Of a DNA stretch of 64,000 nt, positions 43,222 to 52,037 are shown piece by piece. How positions within the stretch are numbered: position 1 is the first letter of the stretch; each line of letters begins with the position of its first letter. The notes beneath the pieces were generated by a model. It was given only the letters and a program-made list of their open reading frames with translations, made no database searches and had not been told where the DNA came from. Both the position numbers and the translations under genes were made by a program. Source of the stretch: HXMU1420-2 sp034670145 (GTDB taxonomy: Bacteria > Pseudomonadota > Alphaproteobacteria > Rhodobacterales > Rhodobacteraceae); assembly GCA_034670145.1 (NCBI GenBank), contig JAXMOA010000008.1, positions 124,001 through 188,000 on the forward strand, in the 5' to 3' direction.

Positions 43222-45425
43222 TTGCGGAACTCCGATGCTTGGGTGCCGAGGAAAAAACGGGCCGGGTCGCGTTCTACGCGGTCGACGAGACGGTCCATAC
43301 TGTTAACGAGGCGGCGGGATTCATCCACGAAGCGCTGAAGTTGGGGCAGGCCGACGCGCAGGAAATCAGAGAGCTGGCGGCGATTGCTTTGCACAATGCC
43401 GTCCACGGTGCCGATGAGGTTGGAGGCCGAGGTGGAGGCGTTGAGGATCTCGGATGAGATCCGGTCCAGATTGGCCGAGACGCGCTGGACGGTGGTTGAG
43501 AAGGTCGAGACAGCGTCGCGCACATCGGTGACGATACTGTCGATATCCGTGTTCACGACGGTGTTGATCGAGGCGAGGGTGGTGTCTGCGGTTTTGAGCG
43601 TATTCTGGGCGGTGCCCATGGTGCCGGTGATGGCGTCGAGGGTCTGGTTGGCATTGGCGAAAGTCTCGGTCGCGGCCTTGAGCGCGATCACGCCTTCGTC
43701 GGACAGGGCCGAGACATCGCCCGAGAGGGTGGTGACCTGGGTGCCGATATCGGTGATGACGCGGTTGGCGTTGGAGGCGGCCTGCGACAGGTCCTGCATC
43801 AGGTCGGGCAGATTGTTCTGGACCGACGTGTTGATGGTTTCGATGGTGCTTTTGGCCTGGAGCGTGGCGTCGGTGAAGGCGGTGATGACGGGTTCGGTCT
43901 GATCGAGCCGGGCCTGGGCGGTCGCGCCGACGGCTTCGTAGCGGGTGATGAGGCCGCTGGCGCCTGTGCCCAGGGTGGTGATTTGCTGATCCAGATTGGT
44001 GAGCGTGGTTTCCGCCTTGGAGGTGAGCGCGGGGATGCGGGTTTGGACCAGCTCCTGGGTGGCGGCGAGGGTCTGGGTGACGGTGGGCTCCAGGGTCTTG
44101 ACCGTCTGGTTCAGGGTTTGGGCCACGTCGGTACCGGTTGTGATGAAGCTCTTGAGCTCGTTCTGCATCAGCCCATCGGCGGTGGCGAAGGCCTGTTGCG
44201 CGGTGTCGAGCGTGCCGGTGGCGGAGGTCATCGCGCCCTGGGCCGTGGTGAGCGTGTCGGTGGCGGTGGTGAGGGTGGTTTCGGCGGTGTCGGAGAGCTG
44301 CTCCAGACGTTTGGTGAATGTGGTGACTTCCTGCGCTGCCGAGGTCAGGTTGGCAGAGAGGGTTTCGAAACTGTTGATGGCGCCTTCGGATTGTTCCAGC
44401 CGGGCCTGTGCGGTTTCACCCACCTGTTCGAAACGGTCGATCAGCGTGTTGGTGTTGGAGCCGACGGCGGTGATCTGGGTTTCGATGGCGGCGACGGTCT
44501 GTTCGACCTGGGTGGCGATGGCCGGGATGCGGGTGTCGACCAGGGTGCGGGCGGCGGTGAGCGTGTCGAGCGCGGCGGGCTCCAGCGTTTTGACGGTCTG
44601 GTCCAGGGTTTTTGCGACGGATGTGCCGCTGGTGATAAAGTCGGTCAGCTGGTTTTTCATCAGCCCGTCCGCGGTGTCAAAGGCCTCGGTGGCGCTGTCC
44701 AGGGTGGTGGTGGCGGTCTGGACGGTGGTCTTGGCGGTGGTCAGCGTATCTGTGGCGGCGTTGAGGGTTTGCTCGGCCGTATCGGACAGCTGGTCCAGCC
44801 GGTCGGTAAAGCCCGCGATCTGTTTCGCCGCGCTGCTGAGGTCGGTGGAGAGGGTTTCGAACTCGGTCAGGGTGGTGTCGAGCTTGCCCGAGGCAGAGGC
44901 GAGGTTGGTGAGCACGTCGCTGACCGCTTTGCGGTTGTCGTCATTGACCACGGTGCGCAGCTCTTTCATCAGGTCGATGGCCTCGGTCAGCAGTTCGGGC
45001 GCGCCTTCGAAGATGGATTGCAGCGGGCTGGGCACGCCTTTGATCACGCCATAGTCGGGCATCGGTTTGGCATCGGCCGAGCCGCTGGAGAGGGAAACAT
45101 AGCTGACGCCGGTGACGCCCTGCGATTGCAGCTGTGCGGTGCTGTCGGTCTTGATCGGAGTGCTGGCGTCCACTTCGAGGCGCACGCGCACTTTGGAGGG
45201 GTCTTTTTCGTCCAGGTCGAGCGACAGCACCTGACCGACGGGCAGACCATTGTACCGCACGCTGCCTGCGGTAGAGAGGCCGGCGACATTGTCAAACAGC
45301 ACGTCGTAATAGGCATATTGGCGATTGACCTGGACATTGGCCAGCCACAGCAGCAGGCCTGCCGCGCCGAGAAGGCCGGCCAGTGTAAACACACCGATCA
45401 GTACATAGTTCGCTTTGGTTTCCAT
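43218..45425 (-). CDS. MCE (MlaD-family) protein with very long duplicated coil
   Basis: A 735-residue protein: one transmembrane anchor (YVLIGVFTLAGLLGAAGLLLWLA, residues 7-29), one MCE domain (about 38-125; DVLFDNVAGLSTAGSVRYNG), then some 600 residues of Ala/Thr/Leu-rich coiled coil. A unit of 164 residues occurs twice in tandem (189-352 and 353-516; both open FETLS and contain TVKTLEP). MCE rings with helical extensions form periplasmic lipid conduits; this tail could span much of the periplasm. It sits between the ATPase and lipoprotein genes. Mla-type phospholipid trafficking is inferred from the operon. Confidence 0.88.
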   Translation of the reverse strand: METKANYVLIGVFTLAGLLGAAGLLLWLANVQVNRQYAYYDVLFDNVAGLSTAGSVRYNGLPVGQVLSLDLDEKDPSKVRVRLEVDASTPIKTDSTAQLQSQGVTGVSYVSLSSGSADAKPMPDYGVIKGVPSPLQSIFEGAPELLTEAIDLMKELRTVVNDDNRKAVSDVLTNLASASGKLDTTLTEFETLSTDLSSAAKQIAGFTDRLDQLSDTAEQTLNAATDTLTTAKTTVQTATTTLDSATEAFDTADGLMKNQLTDFITSGTSVAKTLDQTVKTLEPAALDTLTAARTLVDTRIPAIATQVEQTVAAIETQITAVGSNTNTLIDRFEQVGETAQARLEQSEGAINSFETLSANLTSAAQEVTTFTKRLEQLSDTAETTLTTATDTLTTAQGAMTSATGTLDTAQQAFATADGLMQNELKSFITTGTDVAQTLNQTVKTLEPTVTQTLAATQELVQTRIPALTSKAETTLTNLDQQITTLGTGASGLITRYEAVGATAQARLDQTEPVITAFTDATLQAKSTIETINTSVQNNLPDLMQDLSQAASNANRVITDIGTQVTTLSGDVSALSDEGVIALKAATETFANANQTLDAITGTMGTAQNTLKTADTTLASINTVVNTDIDSIVTDVRDAVSTFSTTVQRVSANLDRISSEILNASTSASNLIGTVDGIVQSNRRQLSDFLRVGLPQLQRFVDESRRLVNSMDRLVDRVERDPARFFLGTQASEFRK
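43878..44861 (-). repeat. In-frame tandem duplication of 492 bp inside the MCE gene
   Basis: Copy 1 spans 44370-44861 (residues 189-352) and copy 2 43878-44369 (residues 353-516). Both carry, in order, FETLS, RLxQLSDTAE, TATDTLTTA, FxTADGLM, TVKTLEP, TRIPA and GxTAQARL. The copies have diverged at many positions, so the duplication is not recent. Confidence 0.8.
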
Positions 45426-45449
45426 TGACGTCCCTGGCAGCGGGTGGAC

Positions 45450-46352
45450 CTAAGTCGGCGCTGACTCCTTGTTACTGATTACTGGATTGTTGGTGTCGGA
45501 CAGAGCGGCGTTTGGGCCTTTGTCCTGCTTGTGTTGTGCCGCGCGCGCCCTTGGGCCGGTGAAATATTCCTGCACCCAGGGGTGGTCGACGGCTGTCATT
45601 CCCTCGATCGGACCTTCGACCAGCACGCGTTTTTCTGCGAGCACGGCGATCCGGTCGCAGATGGCATAGAGGCTGTCCAGATCATGGGTGACCATGAACA
45701 CGGTGAGCCCGAGGGCCTGCTGCAATTCGCGGATCAGCGTGTCGTAATCCGCAGCCCCGATCGGGTCGAGCCCGGCGGTGGGCTCATCCAGGAACACGAT
45801 GGCCGGGTCCAGCGCCAGCGCACGGGCCAGGGCGGCGCGTTTGCGCATACCACCGGACAGTTCGGAGGGGTATTTGGAGCAGCTGATCATGGGCAGCCCG
45901 ACCAGTCCGATTTTCAGCTCGGCCAGGTTGCGCATCATGGTTTCGGACATGTTCAGGTGTTCGCGCATGGGCGCCATGACGTTTTGCAGCACGGTCAGCG
46001 AGGAAAACAGCGCGCCATCCTGAAAGGCCACGCCCCAGCGTTTGCCGATTTCGATACGCTCCTGTGTCGGGGCGTTCAGCACATCGGTGCCCAGCACCTC
46101 TATGCTGCCCGCTGCGGGCTGGTTCAGCCCGACGATGGTGCGCAGCAGCACCGATTTGCCGGTGCCCGAGCCGCCGACAATGCCCAGCACCTCGCCCTGC
46201 CAGACGTCGAGGTCCAGATTGTCGTGAATGACCTGCGGGCCGAATTGATTGCGCAGCCCGCGCACGCGGATGATGGCCTGTCTGTCTTGGGCCTGTCTGT
46301 CTTGGGCCTGTCTGTCGGGGGTTTGGGTGGGTTCTGGCGCGGTCATGGTCAT
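45450..46352 (-). CDS. MlaF-like ABC transporter ATPase
   Basis: A 300-residue ATPase with Walker A GGSGTGKSVLLRT, signature YPSELSGGMRKRAALARAL, Walker B IVFLDEPTAGLDPIG and H-loop VTHDLDS. It drives lipid transfer by the MlaE-type permease in the inner membrane. The N-terminus before the ABC domain carries three copies of DRQAQ from a 15-bp DNA repeat. The C-terminal tail beyond residue 260 (ARAAQHKQDKGPN) is polar and longer than in minimal MlaF. Start overlaps the permease stop (ATGA). Confidence 0.92.
   Translation of the reverse strand: MTMTAPEPTQTPDRQAQDRQAQDRQAIIRVRGLRNQFGPQVIHDNLDLDVWQGEVLGIVGGSGTGKSVLLRTIVGLNQPAAGSIEVLGTDVLNAPTQERIEIGKRWGVAFQDGALFSSLTVLQNVMAPMREHLNMSETMMRNLAELKIGLVGLPMISCSKYPSELSGGMRKRAALARALALDPAIVFLDEPTAGLDPIGAADYDTLIRELQQALGLTVFMVTHDLDSLYAICDRIAVLAEKRVLVEGPIEGMTAVDHPWVQEYFTGPRARAAQHKQDKGPNAALSDTNNPVISNKESAPT
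46276..46320. repeat. Three 15-bp tandem repeats in the ATPase gene
   Basis: GCCTGTCTGTCTTGG occurs at 46276-46290 and 46291-46305, with a third, partly changed unit to 46320. In the minus-strand frame it encodes repeated DRQAQ near residues 13-25. Slippage could change the count without breaking the frame. Confidence 0.8.
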
Positions 46353-47497
46353 ATCCCGAGCGATGAAAACAGGACAGAGAACACCGCATCCAGCGCGATG
46401 ACGCTAAAGATGGCGAGCACGACAGAGGCGGTTGTGCGCTCTCCGACGCTTTGGGCAGAGCCGCGCACCTGCATGGCCTGCCAGCAGGCGAGCACGGCGA
46501 TGGCGATGGCAAAGAACGGGGCCTTGATCAGGCCGACGGCCAGGTGCCAGACGCTGGTGGTTTCATGCAGACGGGTGATGAACATGCCCGGGCTGACGCC
46601 AAGGTTGATCCAGGACATCAGCGCGCCGCCGAACAGCCCGGCCAGATCGGCGATAAAGCCGAGGATGGGCAGCATGATCAGCAGGGCCAGGGTGCGCGGC
46701 ACCACCAGCACGTCAATCGGGTCGAGGCCCAGCGTGCGCATGGCGTCGAGTTCTTCCTGCACCTTCATGGAGCCGATGGAGGCGGTAAAGGCCGAGCCCG
46801 AGCGCCCGGCGACGATGATGGCGGTCAGCAGGATGCCCAGTTCACGCAGGACAGAGATGGAGATCAGCTCGACCACAAAGACTTCGGCCCCGAACTGGCG
46901 CAATTGGGTGGCCCCCTGAAAGGCCAGCACGATGCCGATGAGAAAGCCCATGAGGGCGACAATCGGGACGGCCTTGAGCCCGGTTTCCTGCATTTGGGTC
47001 ACCAGCGGGGCTGCGCGCAGGGTCCAGGGCATGACAATGGCGCGGCCCAGGCGCACGAGCGTGAGGCCGAAAAAGCTGAGCGCGGAGAGCAGGCCCTGCC
47101 AGGCGCCCACGGTGCTGGCGCCGACGGAGGCGACCCAGGGCACCAGGCCGCTGGGCGGGTCCTCGACCTGTTCGGGGTCCGGCATGTTGCGGGTGACATT
47201 GTCGAGCAGATCGGAATAGGCCGGGTCGAGGCCGTGGATGGCGACCTGTGCGCCCTTGTCCTGCAACCGGTTGCGCAGGTCGGCGACGAGCCAGGCCCCG
47301 CCGGTGTCAAAGGCATCGAGCCCCGAAAGGTCGAGCGTGATTTGCGATTCGCGCTGGGCGTCCTGTGGGGGGATCTGGTCTGTGACCTGAGCGGCGGGGC
47401 GTTCGATGCTGCCCAACGACGCCGTCAGCAATGACCCGGCGATGCGGATCAGAGGCGGCGTGGCGGCATTGTCGACTGCAAGCGTCGGAGCGGTCAT
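46349..47497 (-). CDS. MlaE-like permease with N-terminal STAS domain
   Basis: A 382-residue protein. Residues 1-110 are STAS-like (ITLDLSGLDAFDTGGAWLV), followed by a linker and an MlaE permease with about five helices and the family segments GATQLRQFGAEVFVVELI, LRELGILLTAIIVAGRSG and MRTLGLDPIDVLVVPR. In Escherichia coli the STAS protein MlaB is separate; here it is fused to the permease, as in many alphaproteobacteria. First gene of the four-gene Mla-like operon. ATG 47497 is preferred to the upstream in-frame start at 47557. Confidence 0.9.
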   Translation of the reverse strand: MTAPTLAVDNAATPPLIRIAGSLLTASLGSIERPAAQVTDQIPPQDAQRESQITLDLSGLDAFDTGGAWLVADLRNRLQDKGAQVAIHGLDPAYSDLLDNVTRNMPDPEQVEDPPSGLVPWVASVGASTVGAWQGLLSALSFFGLTLVRLGRAIVMPWTLRAAPLVTQMQETGLKAVPIVALMGFLIGIVLAFQGATQLRQFGAEVFVVELISISVLRELGILLTAIIVAGRSGSAFTASIGSMKVQEELDAMRTLGLDPIDVLVVPRTLALLIMLPILGFIADLAGLFGGALMSWINLGVSPGMFITRLHETTSVWHLAVGLIKAPFFAIAIAVLACWQAMQVRGSAQSVGERTTASVVLAIFSVIALDAVFSVLFSSLGI

Positions 47498-47705
47498 TGC
47501 AGGTGATTCCTGGCAGCAGAGTACGGCCCCGGCAGATTGGGTCGCAGGAAATATCAATGACAGATGGTCGGGTCGGGATCAATTGCTTCGCGCCAAGATT
47601 CCGCCCTAAATCTGGCGGGACGCTGGGGCAGAGGCGGAAAATATAGCGGTTGGGTCGCTTTGGAGTGGCTGATTTAGGGGGTGGCGGCCTGAAGCCCTGC
47701 AGGGT

Positions 47706-47729
47706 GACACAGCGCAACGGCGCTGTGTC
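47706..47729. terminator. 10-bp stem-loop after the dehydrogenase gene
   Basis: GACACAGCGC (47706-47715) and GCGCTGTGTC (47720-47729) form a perfect stem with a 4-base loop, about 34 bases beyond the stop of the minus-strand dehydrogenase gene. No T-run follows. The 265-base gap to the permease start otherwise shows nothing notable. Confidence 0.45.
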
Positions 47730-47762
47730 CGGGCCTGAAAAGCGCGGGTGTTCCCGACCGGT

Positions 47763-48722
47763 TCAGGCGCTGGGCTGCTGCCCCTGCGGGATGACCTCGT
47801 ATCCGGGTTCTTCGGGTTCGTCATCGGTCATTTCCGGCGGGAAACCGGGGGCGCGGATGTCGAGTCCGGTGGCCTCTTCGAGGCGGCGGATGATGTTGGG
47901 GGACAATTCGCGTTCGCCAAAGCGGTCGATGGCGTCGTTGAAGATGTCGATCAGGACCGGGTTGATTTCCAGGGGCACATTGGCGCGGTCGGCGACGTCC
48001 TGGAACAGGCCGATATCCTTTTTCACCAGGTCCATGGTGAACGAGATATCGCGGCTGCCGTTGAGGATGACCTGGCTTTCGGTTTCGTGCACAAAGCTGG
48101 TGCCGGAGGAGATTTTCATCGCCTCATAAGCGGTGTTGAGGTTCATCCCGGCGGCTTTGGCGACGACGAGCGCCTCGCAGCAGGTGACGAGGTTGGCCGT
48201 GGCGAGGTAGTTGGTGAGCACCTTGAGCACCGAGGCGCTGCCCAGGTCTCCGGTATGCAGGACGCGGCGGCCCATGGTGGTGAGCAGGGGCAGGATGCGG
48301 TCGAATGTGGCGCGGTCGCAACCGGCAAAGATCGAGATGTTGCCGGTGGCGGCGCGGTGGCATCCACCCGATACGGGGCAATCGACGGCCGCGCCGCCGC
48401 GGTCGATGACAAGGGCGCCGAGGCGTTTGACTTCGGCTTCGTCGGTGGTGGACATTTCCATCCAGATCTTGCCGGTGGTGACCTCGTCCAGCATCTGTTG
48501 CATGACAGCATCCGAGGCCGCCGGGGAGGGCAGGCAGGTGATGACGGCGTCGCAGTCGCGCATCATCTGGGCCGGGCTGCTTGCGGCCTCGGCGCCTTGG
48601 GCCACAAAGCTGTCGACGCGGGCGCTGTCGAGATCGTGGACGGTGAGGGGAATGCCGTTGCGCAACAGGCTGGCGCTGAGCTTGCCGCCGACATTGCCGA
48701 GGCCGATGAATCCGATTTTCAC
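47763..48722 (-). CDS. 3-hydroxyisobutyrate dehydrogenase-family NAD(P) oxidoreductase
   Basis: A 319-residue beta-hydroxyacid dehydrogenase. It opens VKIGFIGLGNVGGKLSASLL (Rossmann), has the substrate motif DCPVSGGCHRAATGN near residue 120 and the catalytic Lys region VLKVLTNYLATANLV. The C-terminal tail (RAPGFPPEMTDDEPEEPG) is acidic and unusual in length. GTG at 48722 with AAGGAACT just ahead is the start that fits the family N-terminus. The substrate is unknown. Divergent from the SDR gene at 48887. Confidence 0.87.
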   Translation of the reverse strand: MKIGFIGLGNVGGKLSASLLRNGIPLTVHDLDSARVDSFVAQGAEAASSPAQMMRDCDAVITCLPSPAASDAVMQQMLDEVTTGKIWMEMSTTDEAEVKRLGALVIDRGGAAVDCPVSGGCHRAATGNISIFAGCDRATFDRILPLLTTMGRRVLHTGDLGSASVLKVLTNYLATANLVTCCEALVVAKAAGMNLNTAYEAMKISSGTSFVHETESQVILNGSRDISFTMDLVKKDIGLFQDVADRANVPLEINPVLIDIFNDAIDRFGERELSPNIIRRLEEATGLDIRAPGFPPEMTDDEPEEPGYEVIPQGQQPSA

Positions 48723-48886
48723 TTGGGAGTTCCTTGTATCTGTGCGGGCAGGGCGCGCGGTTTGCGTGTTTTTGCCGGTATTGGTGGGGGGATAGCCCGC
48801 CCATTTGCGACATGTTTGCAGGAAATCGCAGGTCGGGCGCGACCTGTGGCTTGGTTGCGCGCGCGGGGTCGGGTTAGGGTGCGTGC

Positions 48887-49669
48887 ATGCAGGAGACGGG
48901 TTCAAACCCACGGGTTGCCGTGGTCACGGGAGGGCTGAGCGGGATCGGTCGGGCCACCGTGCGGGAATTGCTGGCGGGCGGGGTCCTTGTGGCGGCGGGT
49001 GCGCGGCGCGGGGCGGATGCGGATGTGGCGGCCCTGTTTGGGGATGCGGAGGGCACGAACGTCATGGCCGGGGCGCTGGATGTGCGCGACCCGGCCTCGG
49101 TCGCGGCCTTCTGTGGGCGGGTGCGGGCCCACTGGGGGCGGGTCGACATGCTGGTCAATGCGGCGGGCGTCTCGGTCGAGCAGACGGTGGTCGGGCATGA
49201 CCTGAGCCAATGGTCGGCGGTGATCGAGACCAATCTGACAGGCCCGTTCCTGATGGCGCGGGAGGTTCTGCCCGGGATGATCGCGCAGGGCTGGGGGCGG
49301 ATTGTGAACATCGGCTCAACTGCGGCGCGCACGGCCAAGGCGGATCACCCGGCCTATTGCGCCTCTAAGGCGGGGCTGGTGGCTTTGACGCGGGCCCTGG
49401 CGCTGGAGGGGGCGGCGCATGGGGTCAACTGCGTTTCGGTCAGCCCGACCTGGGTCGAGACCGAGATGTTGCAGGCCTATGCCGCAGATCGCGCCGCGTT
49501 GAACGGAACCACCCCCGCACAAGAGATTGCCCTGATCGCCGCCGAAAACCCGCAGGGGCGGTTGGTCCAGCCCGAGGAGGTCGCGCGTGTGGTTGCGATG
49601 CTGTGCAGCGACCAGACCCCGGCGCTGACCATGGAGGACATTCAGATCAATGGCGCGGCCCTGTGGTAG
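48887..49669 (+). CDS. Short-chain dehydrogenase/reductase
   Basis: A 260-residue classical SDR with cofactor motif TGGLSGIG, NAAG, catalytic Ser in IVNIGSTAAR and YCASK. It reduces or oxidises a ketone/alcohol with NAD(P). The C-terminus LTMEDIQINGAALW is typical of 3-oxoacyl-ACP-reductase-like SDRs. Nothing nearby fixes the substrate, although the divergent dehydrogenase may act in the same pathway. Confidence 0.87.
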   Translation: MQETGSNPRVAVVTGGLSGIGRATVRELLAGGVLVAAGARRGADADVAALFGDAEGTNVMAGALDVRDPASVAAFCGRVRAHWGRVDMLVNAAGVSVEQTVVGHDLSQWSAVIETNLTGPFLMAREVLPGMIAQGWGRIVNIGSTAARTAKADHPAYCASKAGLVALTRALALEGAAHGVNCVSVSPTWVETEMLQAYAADRAALNGTTPAQEIALIAAENPQGRLVQPEEVARVVAMLCSDQTPALTMEDIQINGAALW

Positions 49670-50114
49670 GCGGCTGATTCGATCCGTCTGCACGGTGCTT
49701 TTCGGGGGCCGTGGGTGGCAGAGCGCAGGCCATGGTGCAGCAAGGCGCGCGCAACGTCCGGGGCAGCCCCGAATACCGGTTCCTTGTGCCAGAGCCGCGC
49801 CGGTGTCTGGGCAACTTCCAGCGTTTCCACACCCGGAGGTCTGTGAGGCTACACGGACAGGGCCGTCGCAACCTATTGATATGTTTATTTTTGCACAACA
49901 GCGCTGCCGGATTGGCAGGAAGTTTTCCGCTGAGGGAGAACGGACCAAGAAATCGGTAGATGGATGTCATGGGGCGCAGTCAGCACGGGTTCGTGCAAGG
50001 GAAAATCCGCGACGCGATTTCCGTGAAAAACAAGCGCAATAGTTTAGTATTGACCGGTTTGAGGCCTGCAATGCAGTCTTTGCGCTATTGTGTTGAAGTT
50101 TTTGGAGCGACAAG
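49670..50114. other. 445-base intergenic region at a composition boundary
   Basis: The first half is GC-rich like the gene before it; from about 49870 on the sequence becomes AT-richer. No open frame here has a ribosome binding site or a familiar product. It probably contains the promoter of the gene at 50115, but I see no clear -35/-10 pair. Confidence 0.4.
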
Positions 50115-50828
50115 TTGAAAGATTTTGAATTGAATCCCAAATGGTGGGCGGACAATAAACCGAAGGTAATGAAGGCATCCGGACTGGGAAAAGCCCTGAC
50201 CGCCTTTGTCGCGAAGGAGAAGGAATTCAAATCCGCGATCGCAAAGGCAGGCGGCGGTTCGCCCCAGACGGTCGGGGAAGGGCCATACAAGGCATTCAAG
50301 GCCGCTTTTGAGGCACTGGAGACGGTCGATGATTGCCGCAAGAAGGCGATAAAGAATGTCGGGCGATTGCGCAAAGATCTGGTTGCGGCGCTGAACAAGG
50401 ATGCGCCGATCGTGCAACGAAAAAAGTTGCTCCGTGCCGCGATGGCGACGGGCATACAGAAGGATGTCAAAAAGCTGATCGCCTATCACGACGATCTCGT
50501 GAAGGAAATTGACCTTATCAAGGTGCGGATGAAGAACCTGTTGGAAATCAAGAAAAGGGCGGACAATGGCGACGAGAAAGCGCGCAAGGTGTTTGGGAAA
50601 GGTGTCCGCAACGCCAACGATTCAGCTATGAAAGTTGGCTCAGGCCCGGATCGGCTGAAGCTGGCCGCTGTTGATCTTTTCAAATATCTCGAAAAGTTGC
50701 CGGGCGATTTCTCGGGTCATCAGGCGGCTGCAAAAGGCATGGCCAAGGCCGCGATCAAGCTGGACAAGGACAAGAAGGTCGTGATCAAATTTACCAATGA
50801 TTACAAAGATGCGACGGCAAATGACTGA
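50115..50828 (+). CDS. Orphan basic helical protein, function unknown
   Basis: A 237-residue lysine-rich protein (for example KKLIAYHDDLVKEIDLIKVR and KRADNGDEKARKVFGKG), predicted almost wholly helical. It has no signal peptide, transmembrane segment or recognised domain. The start is TTG at 50115, with GGAG 7 bases upstream. Codon use is AT-richer than in the flanking 47-49 kb genes, which suggests foreign origin. It stands alone, facing a strong stem-loop and the convergent SDR gene. Confidence 0.7.
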   Translation: MKDFELNPKWWADNKPKVMKASGLGKALTAFVAKEKEFKSAIAKAGGGSPQTVGEGPYKAFKAAFEALETVDDCRKKAIKNVGRLRKDLVAALNKDAPIVQRKKLLRAAMATGIQKDVKKLIAYHDDLVKEIDLIKVRMKNLLEIKKRADNGDEKARKVFGKGVRNANDSAMKVGSGPDRLKLAAVDLFKYLEKLPGDFSGHQAAAKGMAKAAIKLDKDKKVVIKFTNDYKDATAND

Positions 50829-50920
50829 GCAGGGATTGCCAGTGATCCCGCCGGTTTTCATGCGCCTGATCGCGGGATAGGGGACTGGTGACGACGATCG
50901 CAAGCTCCGGGAGACATACC

Positions 50921-50955
50921 GCACCACCGGCACAATTGTCAGATGCCGGTGGTGC
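50921..50955. terminator. 12-bp stem-loop between convergent genes
   Basis: GCACCACCGGCA (50921-50932) and TGCCGGTGGTGC (50944-50955) form a perfect 12-bp stem with an 11-base loop between the ends of the orphan basic protein and the SDR. It is well placed to act as a two-way terminator, although neither side has a T-run. Confidence 0.6.
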
Positions 50956-50979
50956 GCCCGCACTTACTCTGGCCGAACC

Positions 50980-51807
50980 CTAGATGCCGGCAGGGACGCC
51001 ACCCGTAACCGGCAGGTTGATACCTGTTACGTAGTTTGATTGTGGACCGGCGAGATATGCAACCGCGTTTGCCACATCGACCGGCAAACCGGCGTCCTTC
51101 AGGGCGACATTGGCATAGCGCCGGGCCTTGATTTCTTCGAGCGAGATTTGGTTTTCCTCTGCCAACCTCGCATTGGCGGCCTTGTGCATGTCGGTGGCGA
51201 TATATCCCGGGCAGACGGTGTTGCAGAGAATGCCATCCGCGCCGAATTCCGCAGCGAGCGTTTTCGACAGGCCAACCAGCCCGTGTTTCATTGCAGTATA
51301 GGCGCCAAAGCCGGGCTCTGCGCCGAGGCTACCGGTCGACCCGATATTGATGATCCGTCCGCCACCACTTTTGCGCATCTCGGGAATGGCGGCTTTGGAC
51401 AGCATCATCGGACCTAAGATATTGACGCGAAAGCTGCTTTCCCACTGATCCGGCGTTGTCGAGAGGAAATTGTCCGAACCAGCCAAAGAGCCGGCATTAT
51501 TGACCAGCACATCGAGACGACCGAACTCTGATACAGTTTTGCCAATGCAGGCATCCACATCTTGCTGAGAGGTCACGTCCAGTTTTACGGCCAGCGCGCG
51601 ACCATTCCCGGCCCGGATCTCTGAGACGAGTTCATCGAGGAGTTCCATTCTGGACCGGCCCGCTTCATTGCTTTGCAATGTGCCGTCAATGTCGCCTACG
51701 ACAACACTTGCACCGTCCTGCGCCAACCGAAGAGCTATCGCCCTGCCGATGCCTTGCGGTGCCGACGCTCCGGTCACGATGGCTGCCTTTCCTGTTAGCA
51801 AACCCAT
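50980..51807 (-). CDS. Short-chain dehydrogenase/reductase
   Basis: A 275-residue SDR with TGASAPQGIG, NNAG in VLVNNAGSLAG, INIGSTGS and YTAMK as the catalytic Tyr/Lys pair. The C-terminal VTGINLPVTGGVPAGI is of the usual 3-ketoacyl-reductase type. ATG 51807 is chosen; GTG 51816 is in frame. The gene lies downstream of the thiamine-diphosphate enzyme on the same strand, 230 bases away, so co-regulation is possible. Confidence 0.86.
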   Translation of the reverse strand: MGLLTGKAAIVTGASAPQGIGRAIALRLAQDGASVVVGDIDGTLQSNEAGRSRMELLDELVSEIRAGNGRALAVKLDVTSQQDVDACIGKTVSEFGRLDVLVNNAGSLAGSDNFLSTTPDQWESSFRVNILGPMMLSKAAIPEMRKSGGGRIINIGSTGSLGAEPGFGAYTAMKHGLVGLSKTLAAEFGADGILCNTVCPGYIATDMHKAANARLAEENQISLEEIKARRYANVALKDAGLPVDVANAVAYLAGPQSNYVTGINLPVTGGVPAGI

Positions 51808-51890
51808 TCTCGACACCCCAGGCTCAAGTGAAAATCAAGCCACAGTGCTACACTTTCGAGCCAAGGCATCAAGGTCTTTCGAAATGGTAA

Positions 51891-51950
51891 CTTTGTCCGC
51901 AACCGGGTGACAGCCGCAGTTTTCGCCAATGTCTGCTCTGGGGCTTTTTG
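51891..51950. repeat. Imperfect direct repeat, left copy
   Basis: The segment from about 51891 (CTTTGTCCGCAAC, then AGCCGCAGTTTTCGCCA) reappears with scattered changes at about 54349. Together they bracket the thiamine-diphosphate enzyme and its Lrp regulator. The 230-base gap it lies in has no gene. Confidence 0.5.
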
Positions 51951-52037
51951 CAGACCCTGGCGATGTTTGCCGAGAAAGTCCGGTTTGAGCCCATTTTGAC
52001 TGATGCTGCAGATTGGACAAATGACGCTTATACGCGA

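Noticed and set aside
43983..45428. Long plus-strand open frame (481 codons) opposite the MCE gene
   Set aside because: It is Gly/Gln/Arg-rich shadow coding caused by the biased Ala/Thr/Leu codons of the MCE coil; no ribosome binding site or family features, and the MCE frame is fixed by gene overlaps.
46276..46320. Possible CRISPR-like array
   Set aside because: Units are directly adjacent 15-mers without spacers and lie inside a coding frame; no array was found anywhere in the window.
46451..47434. Plus-strand open frame opposite the permease
   Set aside because: Gly/His/Asp-rich antisense of a GC-rich gene, with no start signal and no family features.
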